From: Kitasatospora sp. MAP12-44
GTDB taxonomy: Bacteria > Actinomycetota > Actinomycetes > Streptomycetales > Streptomycetaceae
NCBI RefSeq assembly: GCF_029892095.1
Contig: NZ_JARZAE010000004.1
Span: 2,108,001 to 2,172,000 of the forward strand
Length of the DNA stretch: 64,000 nucleotides
Reading direction: 5' to 3'
Position numbers and translations under genes: made by a program. Numbering within the stretch: the first letter of the stretch is position 1; every line of letters starts with the position of its first letter. Under the pieces are notes generated by a model. It did not search any database. It was given only the letters and a program-made list of their open reading frames with translations, and was not told the DNA's origin. This document shows positions 50,866 through 58,272 of this stretch, in pieces.

Positions 50866-53174
50866 CCGCCGACGACCGGGCGCAGCCCACCGAATCGACC
50901 GCCGTCAACCAAGGCCGGGCTTTCGGACATGGACGCGTCTACCAGGCCAGTCGCGACCAGCTGATCACCGAGCACCACCACCACTACGCGGGCCCCGAAC
51001 CCGTCCCCTGGCCGTCGCCCGACTCGGTACGGGTGGCTCGCGCGGACCGCCCGCCCAGGATCCTGCGCAACCGCTGCAAGCTGCGCCAGACGCTCGGCAC
51101 CGCGCTGCTGGAGGGCGGCAGCATCCAGGTCGTCCATGGCATGGGCGGCAGCGGAAAGACCTCGCTGGCCCACTGGGCCTTCCAGGAGGCCCAGCGCAGC
51201 GGCCGGATCGGGCTCTGGGTCACCGCCTCGGACCGGATGTCGCTGCGGGCGGCCATGCTCGCGGTCGCCGCCGACCGCGGTGCCGCGCCCGGAGAACTGC
51301 TCGCCGCCCACCACGGCCACCGGGCCGCCGCCGATCTGGTCTGGCACTACCTCGACCGGTCCGCCCAACCCTGGCTGCTCGTCATCGACAACGCCGACGA
51401 GCCGGCGTTCCTGGAGGAGGGCGGCTGGTTGCGCAGCAGCGCCGGCGGAACCGTCCTGGTCACCTCCCGGCATGCCACCACCCCGGTCTGGCGGGGAGCC
51501 GCCGTGCACCAGCTGGACCTCCTGCCGCTGGAGGACGCCGCCCAGGTGCTCTGCGACCTCGCGCCGGACACCGGTGACCTGGAGCAGGCCAGGGCAGTGG
51601 CCCGCCGGCTCGGCTGCCTGCCACTGGCCCTGGACCTCGCCGGGTCCTATCTCGCCAACCAACTCCTGGAGTCATGGACCATGGGCGAATACTTCGACCA
51701 TCTGCAGGACGACGACGCGACCAGCCTGATCGACCAGGGCGCCGAACTCCGTTCCGGTGCACGGGAGTCGCGCCAACTCGTCTCCCGGACCTGGCAGCTC
51801 ACCCTGGACGCGCTGAGCGCCCAGGGGATTCCCGAGGCGACCGCGCTGCTGCGACTGCTCTCCTGCTGGGCCCCCGATCCGCTACCCGTGGCCGTGCTGG
51901 CCCGCGGCGCAGCCGACGGCGCGCAGTTGGACGCCCTGACGCCTCCGCTGCCGAGCAGCCGACTGGAGGCGGCCCTGCGGGCTCTGCTGGACAACTCCCT
52001 GACGGCACTGCAGGAGTTCCCCACCGGCCCGGACGGTGCGAACACCCGCTGCGTGCAGGTGCACGCGGTGCTGCTCGACAGCGTCCACGCCGGTATGCCG
52101 CCGCTCGACCGGGATGCCTACGTCCGGGCGGCCACAGCCTTGCTGGCCACCGCGCTGCCCGAAGCCGGCCACCGCGGCGTGGGCTCGGCCAACCTGCGCC
52201 TGCTCGTCCCGCACGTCACCGCGCTGCTGCAGCGGACGGCGGCGACCGCACCGTCCGCGACCCTGCGGCTGGCGGTGGCGACCGCCCAGCAGATTCACGA
52301 GGTGGGCGACTACCAGGCCGCGCTGGCCCTGGCCGAACTGACGGCGCAGACCGCCCTGCGGGCGCACGGCGCCGATCACCCCGACACCCTGCTCGCCCAG
52401 CACCAGCAGGGCGATTCGCTGCGCCGCCTGGGACGACTGCGCGAGGCCGAGCAACTGCTGCGCGAAGTCCTGGGCCGGCGCGAGGAGTTCCTCGGCCACG
52501 ACCATCCGGACACCTTGCAGAGCGCGGCGGTGCTGAGCACTCCGCTCTACCTGCTCGGGCAGCGCGAGGAGAGTCTCGCCCTGCTGGAGCGGGCGATCAG
52601 CGGGCAGCGCGGCGCCCTGGGCGACAACCACCTGGAGACGCTCAGAAGCCGCGCACTCGTCCTCGAATTCCTGGTCGACGCAGGGCGGTTCCCGGACTTC
52701 CTGGCCAACGGCCCAGCCACCGTCGCCGACTGCGAGCAGTTCCTCGGCCCAGACCACGGCGTCACCGCCATCGCCTACAGCAACTATGCGTACGGCCTGC
52801 TGCACGCGGGCACCCCGCAGGACGCTCACGCCGCGGCCGCACGGGCGCTGGCAGCTCGGATCCGCCACCACGGAACTGAGCACCCGCTGGTCTACTCGGC
52901 CAAGCTGGTGCTCAGTTGGGCCCTGATGCGGTGCGGCAGCCATCAGGAGGCGGTCGCCCTGATGCGGACGGCGGCGGCCGGGCGCGAGCGTCTCCTGGGC
53001 ACCGACCACCCGCTGTCGGTGAAGGCCCGCATCCTGCTCGCGGAACGGCTGGCGGCGGCCGGCCAACCGCAGGAAGCCCGACAGTTGTTCGACGGGAACA
53101 TCGCCGCCGCCACGCAGACCTACGGCCCGGGCGATCCCGACTTGACCAGGGTCCGCCTGCTCTTTCCCGAGTAG
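50862..53174 (+). CDS. NLR-like NB-ARC/TPR ATPase with N-terminal amyloid-signalling motif
   Basis: A 770-residue STAND ATPase. Residues 22-37 (GHGRVYQASRDQLITE) match the C-terminal motif of the preceding protein at 14 of 16 positions. An NB-ARC domain follows: P-loop VVHGMGGSGKTSL at about 90-102, Walker B PWLLVIDNADE, TVLVTSRHATTP, and GCLPLALDLAG (GLPL). A winged-helix-like region (about 300-400) leads to C-terminal TPRs with HPDTL motifs (HGADHPDTLLAQHQQGDSLRRLG, GHDHPDTLQSAAVL), the presumed sensor. The GTG at 50862 overlaps the stop of the effector gene. Expected behaviour: ligand binding opens the ATPase, motifs cluster, and the amyloid fold spreads to the effector. Trigger unknown; anti-phage or self-recognition roles are possible. 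Confidence 0.9.
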   Translation: MTADDRAQPTESTAVNQGRAFGHGRVYQASRDQLITEHHHHYAGPEPVPWPSPDSVRVARADRPPRILRNRCKLRQTLGTALLEGGSIQVVHGMGGSGKTSLAHWAFQEAQRSGRIGLWVTASDRMSLRAAMLAVAADRGAAPGELLAAHHGHRAAADLVWHYLDRSAQPWLLVIDNADEPAFLEEGGWLRSSAGGTVLVTSRHATTPVWRGAAVHQLDLLPLEDAAQVLCDLAPDTGDLEQARAVARRLGCLPLALDLAGSYLANQLLESWTMGEYFDHLQDDDATSLIDQGAELRSGARESRQLVSRTWQLTLDALSAQGIPEATALLRLLSCWAPDPLPVAVLARGAADGAQLDALTPPLPSSRLEAALRALLDNSLTALQEFPTGPDGANTRCVQVHAVLLDSVHAGMPPLDRDAYVRAATALLATALPEAGHRGVGSANLRLLVPHVTALLQRTAATAPSATLRLAVATAQQIHEVGDYQAALALAELTAQTALRAHGADHPDTLLAQHQQGDSLRRLGRLREAEQLLREVLGRREEFLGHDHPDTLQSAAVLSTPLYLLGQREESLALLERAISGQRGALGDNHLETLRSRALVLEFLVDAGRFPDFLANGPATVADCEQFLGPDHGVTAIAYSNYAYGLLHAGTPQDAHAAAARALAARIRHHGTEHPLVYSAKLVLSWALMRCGSHQEAVALMRTAAAGRERLLGTDHPLSVKARILLAERLAAAGQPQEARQLFDGNIAAATQTYGPGDPDLTRVRLLFPE

Positions 53175-53193
53175 CCCTACCGCCATCCGATTC

Positions 53194-53222
53194 CCGCGCC
53201 GGGTGCCAGCCGCCCGGCGCGG
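53194..53222 (+). terminator. Terminator of the NLR-like operon
   Basis: A 10-bp perfect stem (CCGCGCCGGG with CCCGGCGCGG) around a 9-nt loop, 20 bp past the ATPase stop. Confidence 0.7.
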
Positions 53223-53243
53223 CTTCGGCGTGCGCGCAAAGCA

Positions 53244-53272
53244 TTGACAGCTGTGGAGCCCTGCGCTGTTAT
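53244..53272 (+). promoter_or_regulatory. Sigma-70-type promoter for the GH27 gene
   Basis: TTGACA (53244-53249), 17-bp spacer, TGTTAT (53267-53272). It is about 120 bp upstream of the glycosidase start. Downstream, TGATTC and GAATCA (about 53287 and 53314) form an imperfect dyad that could be an operator for a sugar-responsive repressor. Confidence 0.6.
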
Positions 53273-53393
53273 GTTGGCTGCGTCGTTTGATTCTGTCGCA
53301 ACCTGATGGTTCGTCGAATCATTCCATCCCTCCCCCACCCGGGTGCCCGTGACGCCGAGCGCTCCACCTCGACCCCATCCTCACGGAGGACAG

Positions 53394-55622
53394 GTGCGCA
53401 CATTCCCCTCGCTGGTCAGGACGTTCGTCCGGCCGGCTCTCGCTCTCGCGCTGGTTGCCGCGGCGGCGCCGGCGGCGCTGCTGGCGGCTGCGCCGGCGCA
53501 GGCCCAGGCCCAGGCCAACGGCGTGGCACTCACCCCGCCGATGGGATGGAGCAGCTGGAGCTTCCTCCGGAAGAATCCAACAGAAGCCAACATCGAGGCG
53601 CAGGCCAAGGCCATGTCCACCACCGGCCTGGTCGCGCACGGGTACAAGTACGTCAACATCGACGACTTCTGGTACCTCAACCCCGCCACCACCGTTGACG
53701 CGTACGGCCGTTGGGCCACCGACCCGAGCCACTTCCCCAACGGCATGGGCGCGGTGGGCAGTTATGTGCACAACCTGGGCGAGAAGTACGGGATGTACCT
53801 GACGCCGGGCATCCCGGTGGCCGCCTACAACCAGAACACCCCGATCCAGGGCACCTCGTTCCATGCCCGGGACATCGTCTCCAACACCCTGAGCTACGAG
53901 ACCAACTACAACTTCGGCACCGGCTCGATGTACTACATCGACTACGCCAAGAACCCCGCGGCCGCCCAGGCCTACCTCAACTCCTGGGCCGACCAGCTGG
54001 CTTCGTACGGGGTGGACTACCTCAAGATCGACGGGGTCGGCGACTGGGACATCCCCGACATCCAGCACTGGTCGCAGGCGCTCAACCAGACCGGCCGGCC
54101 GATCCACCTGGAGCTGTCCAACTCGCTGGACATCAAGAACGCCCCGACCTGGCAGCAGAGCGCCAACGGCTGGCGGATCGACGGCGACGTGGAGTGCTAC
54201 TGCAGCGCCTCCTCCTACCCGTTGACCGACTGGACCAATGTCGCCTACCGCTTCGGCGACGCCCCCGACTGGGCCGGCTACGCCGGGTCCGGCGGCTGGA
54301 ACGACCTGGACTCGGTCGAGGTCGGCAACGGCGGCAACGACGGCCTCACCCCGGACGAGCGGCAGTCCCAGCTGACGCTCTGGTCCATCGAGGGCGCGCC
54401 GCTGCTGCTCGGCACCGACCTCACCAGCATGGACAGCGGCGACCTCGGCCTGCTCACCAACGACGAGGTGCTCGCCGTCGACCAGGCCGGCCACCCGGCC
54501 CGCCCGGTGGACCGGTTGACCCAGCAGCAGGTCTGGTCGGCGCCCAACGGGGACGGCAGCTACACCGTGGCGCTGTTCAACCTCACCGGCTCCGCCGCGC
54601 CGGTCACCGCCCGCTGGTCGGATGTCGGATTCAGCGGCTCGGCCTCGGTCCGCGATCTCTGGAGCCACACCGAACTCGGCTCCGCCAACGGCACGTTCAG
54701 CGCCACCATCCCGGCGCACGGCAGCCGGCTGCTCAAGGTCACCCCGACCGCCGGCGCGCACTCCACGCTGCTGCGCTACAACGTGGTCAACGCGGCCAGC
54801 GGCCAGTACCTGGACGTCAGCGGCGCGGCCACCGCGGACGACAGCCCGATCGTCCAGCAGCCGGCCGACGGCGGCACCGACCAGCAGTGGCAGCTCGTCC
54901 CGACCGGCGACGGCTACTACAAGCTGGAGAACGTCAACAGCGGCCTGCTGGTCAACATCCCCGGCGGCAGTTCCACCAGCGGCCTGCCGCTGATCCAGTA
55001 CCACGACGACAACGCGCCCAACTCGCAGTGGAAGCTCACCCCGAACGCCGGCGGTGGCTACACGGTCGCCGGCCGCTCGGACGGCCAGAGCATGGACCTC
55101 GCCGGCGGCGCCACCGCCGCCGGGACGGCCGTCGTCCAGTCCGCGCCGGGCAGCTCCGCGAGCCAGCAGTGGAAGCTGGTGCCGGTGCCCGTCCCGGGGG
55201 CGCAGTACAAGCTGGTCAACGGCCGCAGCGGCGGCCGGATGGACGTCAACTTCGACTCCACCGGCGACAACGCGGCGATCGTGGAATGGTTCGACAACGA
55301 GGCGTCCGACCAGCTCTGGACCTTCACCGCGCAGAGCGGCGGCGCCTACACCATCGCCAACGCCAACAGCGGCAAGCTGCTGAACATCCCCGGCCCGAGC
55401 ACCATCCAGGGCACCCAGCTGATCCAGTACCACGACGACGGCAACAGCAACTCCCGCTGGACGCTGGTCGATGCCGGACCCAACCTGGTCCAGCTGAAGA
55501 GCGTCTACGACGGCCAGCTGGTCGACCTCGACAACGGGTCGCTCTACCCGGGCGGCTCGGTGCTCCAGTGGCCCGCCGACGGCGGCACCAACCAGACCTG
55601 GTCGCTGGTCCCGCCGTCCTGA
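53394..55622 (+). CDS. Secreted GH27 alpha-galactosidase-type glycosidase with ricin-type domains
   Basis: A 742-residue secreted enzyme. A Sec signal spans about residues 1-40. The GH27 barrel follows: GVALTPPMGWSSWSF, YVNIDDFWY, then Asp213 in YLKIDGVGDWD (nucleophile position) and Asp306 in GGWNDLDSVEVGNGG (acid/base position), and an antiparallel C-terminal domain to about 455. The rest is ricin-B/CBM13-like repeats (VVNAASGQYLDVSG, QQWQLVP, LVNGRSGGRMDVNF), probably two trefoil units binding galactose-type sugars. The GTG at 53394 is chosen for the GGAGGA site 5-6 bases upstream. Substrate could be alpha-galactosides or beta-L-arabinopyranosides, both known in the family. Confidence 0.9.
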   Translation: MRTFPSLVRTFVRPALALALVAAAAPAALLAAAPAQAQAQANGVALTPPMGWSSWSFLRKNPTEANIEAQAKAMSTTGLVAHGYKYVNIDDFWYLNPATTVDAYGRWATDPSHFPNGMGAVGSYVHNLGEKYGMYLTPGIPVAAYNQNTPIQGTSFHARDIVSNTLSYETNYNFGTGSMYYIDYAKNPAAAQAYLNSWADQLASYGVDYLKIDGVGDWDIPDIQHWSQALNQTGRPIHLELSNSLDIKNAPTWQQSANGWRIDGDVECYCSASSYPLTDWTNVAYRFGDAPDWAGYAGSGGWNDLDSVEVGNGGNDGLTPDERQSQLTLWSIEGAPLLLGTDLTSMDSGDLGLLTNDEVLAVDQAGHPARPVDRLTQQQVWSAPNGDGSYTVALFNLTGSAAPVTARWSDVGFSGSASVRDLWSHTELGSANGTFSATIPAHGSRLLKVTPTAGAHSTLLRYNVVNAASGQYLDVSGAATADDSPIVQQPADGGTDQQWQLVPTGDGYYKLENVNSGLLVNIPGGSSTSGLPLIQYHDDNAPNSQWKLTPNAGGGYTVAGRSDGQSMDLAGGATAAGTAVVQSAPGSSASQQWKLVPVPVPGAQYKLVNGRSGGRMDVNFDSTGDNAAIVEWFDNEASDQLWTFTAQSGGAYTIANANSGKLLNIPGPSTIQGTQLIQYHDDGNSNSRWTLVDAGPNLVQLKSVYDGQLVDLDNGSLYPGGSVLQWPADGGTNQTWSLVPPS

Positions 55623-55635
55623 CCGCAGCACCCTC

Positions 55636-55679
55636 GGCAACGCCGGCCCGACGCGGACACGCGTCGGGCCGGCGTTGCC
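55636..55679 (+). terminator. 20-bp perfect terminator after GH27 gene
   Basis: GGCAACGCCGGCCCGACGCG pairs fully with its complement across the loop GACA, 13 bp past the stop codon. The remaining gap to 55905 carries AT-richer sequence, presumably the promoter of the next gene. Confidence 0.9.
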
Positions 55680-55905
55680 ATTTCCAGGTGCCTTCCCGGC
55701 GCTGCCGAATTCCGCTCCGGTCCGTAGTGGAATTGAATTCGCTCCACCTCGGAGCGAAATAGCGATCTCACCCGGCGGAAATTCCACGGAAATTCAGGAG
55801 GCCGATTCTGTGGACGACTACGAAACCTGACGGTAACTTACTAGCCAGTAGCAGCCGCGGCTCAGCATGACCCCCACCTGTCGTTTCTCTCCCCCAGGAG
55901 GAACC

Positions 55906-56853
55906 GTGCTCAGCCACGCCCGGAAATCCGCCCCTGCCCTTTTGGGCACCCTCGCCCTCACCGCCTCGTTGGTCGCCCTGGCCGCCCCCGGCGCTCAGGC
56001 CGCCCCGACCGATTCGAGCACCAGCGGCGCATATGTCGCACTCGGCGATTCCTATGCCGCCGGCGCCGGCGTTCCCGACCAGTCCGACGGGCTCTGCCTT
56101 CGTTCGGACCACAACTACGGCCACCTGGTGGCCGCCGCGCTGAACAGCAGCTCGTACACGGACGTCACCTGCTCGGCCGCCAAGATCAAGGACATCACCA
56201 GCTCGCAGATCGACGTCCTGCTCAAGGTCAACGACCCGCAGATCGACGCGCTCTCCAGCGGCACCCGGCTGGTCACCCTCGGCATCGGCGGCAACGACCT
56301 GGGCACCTCGACGCTGGGCATCGGCGACGTCATCGCCACCTGCATCGCGGGCGCCGTGGTCAACCCGGCCGGCACCCCCTGCAAGGACGTCTACGCCGAC
56401 GGGCACTGGGTCTGGTCCTGGAGCAGCTTCTCCTGGAGCTGGCAGTACGGCGAGGACACCCTGGTCGACAGGATCAACACTGCGGCGCCCGCGCTGGCCT
56501 CCACCCTCCAGCAGATCCACGCCAAGGCGCCCAACGCCAAGGTGCTGCTGGTCGGTTACCCGTCCGTGCTGCCGGACGACGCCTCCGAGTGCGCGGGCCG
56601 CCAGCCCGTCACGGTCGGCGACGTGGCCTACCTGCACGGGATCCTCGGCCAGCTGAACGACATGCTGGCCGGCACCGCCGCGGCCAACGGCGCCACCTAC
56701 GTGGACACCGCGACCCCCACCAAGGGCCACGACGTCTGCTCGGACGACCGCTGGATCGAGGGCGCCCTGCCGGGCTCGCCGGCCGTCCCGTTCCACCCGA
56801 ACGCCACCGGCGAGCAGGCGATGGCGAACGCCGTCCTGGCCGCCCTGCACTGA
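55906..56853 (+). CDS. Secreted SGNH/GDSL lipase-type hydrolase
   Basis: A 315-residue exported esterase. A Sec signal covers residues 1-32 (cleavage near AQA). Catalytic blocks: Ser49 in YVALGDSYAAG, Gly in SCSAAKIKD-like TCSAAKIKDI, Asn in GIGGNDLG and a C-terminal PFHPNATGEQAM with the His; the Asp is usually three residues before it and here the segment reads VPFHPN, so the triad may be reduced to a dyad. Cysteine pairs suggest disulphides, as in Streptomyces SCO-type lipases. GTG 55906 has AGGAGG 4-5 bases upstream. A strong shared terminator follows at 56913. Confidence 0.9.
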   Translation: MLSHARKSAPALLGTLALTASLVALAAPGAQAAPTDSSTSGAYVALGDSYAAGAGVPDQSDGLCLRSDHNYGHLVAAALNSSSYTDVTCSAAKIKDITSSQIDVLLKVNDPQIDALSSGTRLVTLGIGGNDLGTSTLGIGDVIATCIAGAVVNPAGTPCKDVYADGHWVWSWSSFSWSWQYGEDTLVDRINTAAPALASTLQQIHAKAPNAKVLLVGYPSVLPDDASECAGRQPVTVGDVAYLHGILGQLNDMLAGTAAANGATYVDTATPTKGHDVCSDDRWIEGALPGSPAVPFHPNATGEQAMANAVLAALH

Positions 56854-56899
56854 GCAACACCAAGCTGAGCAACGCCAACTGAGCACCACCAGGGTGAGC
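56851..56899. repeat. Imperfect 14-15-bp tandem repeat at a stop codon
   Basis: TGAGCAACACCAAGC, TGAGCAACGCCAAC and TGAGCACCACCAGGG follow one another from 56851, with a partial fourth TGAGC at 56895. The first TGA is the stop of the SGNH gene, so each unit would supply another stop. Probably replication slippage. Confidence 0.7.
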
Positions 56900-56912
56900 G
56901 CGCAGCATGCGA

Positions 56913-56945
56913 AGGGGGCGTGGCCGACCACCGGCCACGCCCCCT
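56913..56945. terminator. Shared terminator between SGNH and NiCoT genes
   Basis: AGGGGGCGTGGCCG pairs perfectly with CGGCCACGCCCCCT across a 5-nt loop. It lies between convergent genes. Confidence 0.85.
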
Positions 56946-56959
56946 CGGTGCGACGCCGC

Positions 56960-58105
56960 CTACTCCGCCTCGGCCTCCACGAGCTCCGGCCGGTGCTCGC
57001 GCAGCAGCAGGCCCGCCGACCACTTCTGCTCGACCTTGCCGAACTTCCAGAACGCCAGCGCGCCCAGCCAGGTCAGCACGAAGAGGCCGACGATCGCGTA
57101 GCCGACCAGGTTGAGGTCCAGCGCGCCGATCCAGCCGATCGGGCCCGAGGTGATGTCGAACTGCTCGCCCAGCAGCCCGACCAGCTCGATCAGCCCGATC
57201 ACCAGCGCGACCAGCACCGACAGGCCGGTCACCGTGAGGTTGTAGTAGATCTTGCGGACCGGCTTGGAGAAGGCCCACTCGTAGGCGAAGTTCATGAACG
57301 AGCCGTCGATGGTGTCCAGCAGGCTCATACCGGCCGCGAACAGCACGGGCAGCACCAGCAGCGCGTACCAGGGCAGCGAGAAGGCCGCGGCGCCGCCGGC
57401 CAGTACCAGCAGCGAGACCTCGGTCGCGGTGTCGAAGCCGAGGCCGAAGAGCAGGCCGACCGGGTACATGTGCCAGGACTTGGTGACCGCCCGGGTGACC
57501 CGGCCCAGGATCCGGTTGAGGAAGCCGCGCTTGTCGAGCTGGCGCTCCAACTCGGCCTCGTCGAAGTCGCCGAGCCGCATCTTGCGGAAGACCCGCAGGA
57601 TGCCGTTGAAGGCGGCCAGGTTGACCAGGCCGATCAGCAGCAGGAAGACACCGGAGACCGAGGTGCCGACCAGGCTGGTGGTGCGGTGCAGCGAGGAGTC
57701 GTCCGACTCGACCGCGCCGGCCAGCGAGCGGATGCCGAAGGCCAGCAGCGCGCAGAGCCCGAAGACGATGGACGAGTGGCCGAGCGAGAACCAGAAGCCC
57801 ACCGAGAGCGGGCGCTTGCCCTGGCCCATCAGCTTGCGGGTGGTGTTGTCGATGGCGGCGATGTGGTCGGCGTCGAAGGCGTGCCGCATGCCGAGCGTGT
57901 AGGCGGTCAGGCCCATGCCCGCGCCGAAGACCTGACCGCCCATCGCGTAGTGCTTGGGTGCGATCACCGCGAGCAGGGTGAACCAGCCGACCACGTGCAG
58001 CGCCAGGACGAAGGCGCCCATGCCGGCCAGCCGGACCCACTCCTCGCGGGTGAGCCGGGCGGTCCACCGGGTCGGTGCGGTGGCTGTGGACGGCGCGCTG
58101 CTCAT
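56960..58105 (-). CDS. NiCoT-family nickel/cobalt permease
   Basis: A 381-residue membrane permease for Ni2+ or Co2+ uptake. The family signature RHAFDADHIAAIDN is at residues 74-87 (helix 2); further NiCoT motifs are GFWFSLGHSSIVF and LFGLGFDTATEVSLL. About eight transmembrane helices are predicted, with a charged cytosolic loop around 165-200. Nickel would feed superoxide dismutase or urease, cobalt would feed cobalamin synthesis; no linked metalloenzyme is in the window. ATG 58105 is taken, though the frame extends further upstream. A Nur-like box lies 70 bp upstream. Confidence 0.92.
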   Translation of the reverse strand: MSSAPSTATAPTRWTARLTREEWVRLAGMGAFVLALHVVGWFTLLAVIAPKHYAMGGQVFGAGMGLTAYTLGMRHAFDADHIAAIDNTTRKLMGQGKRPLSVGFWFSLGHSSIVFGLCALLAFGIRSLAGAVESDDSSLHRTTSLVGTSVSGVFLLLIGLVNLAAFNGILRVFRKMRLGDFDEAELERQLDKRGFLNRILGRVTRAVTKSWHMYPVGLLFGLGFDTATEVSLLVLAGGAAAFSLPWYALLVLPVLFAAGMSLLDTIDGSFMNFAYEWAFSKPVRKIYYNLTVTGLSVLVALVIGLIELVGLLGEQFDITSGPIGWIGALDLNLVGYAIVGLFVLTWLGALAFWKFGKVEQKWSAGLLLREHRPELVEAEAE

Positions 58106-58174
58106 CGGCGGCGACCTCTTCTCGGGGCGTGCGGGCGTGCGGAACCGGATCATCCTGTCCCTTCGGTTGAGTAA

Positions 58175-58191
58175 CTGCAAATGATGTGCAG
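58175..58191. promoter_or_regulatory. Nur-like nickel-regulator box
   Basis: CTGCAA-ATGAT-GTGCAG resembles the Streptomyces Nur consensus tTGCaa-N5-ttGCAA, as I recall it. It lies 70 bp upstream of the NiCoT start and 82 bp upstream of the divergent hydrolase-like gene, where a nickel-responsive Fur-type repressor would be expected to act. Confidence 0.5.
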
Positions 58192-58272
58192 ATAGTGGGA
58201 TCAGCACAGCTCCGAAATGTCCACTATTGTCCGGACCGCAGGAGTGCATCCCCCGCCCCTCGGAGGCCCCGC

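Noticed and set aside
56913..56945. Riboswitch or metal-sensing RNA before the NiCoT gene
   Set aside because: The hairpin is at the 3' end of the gene; upstream of the start no conserved aptamer was recognised.
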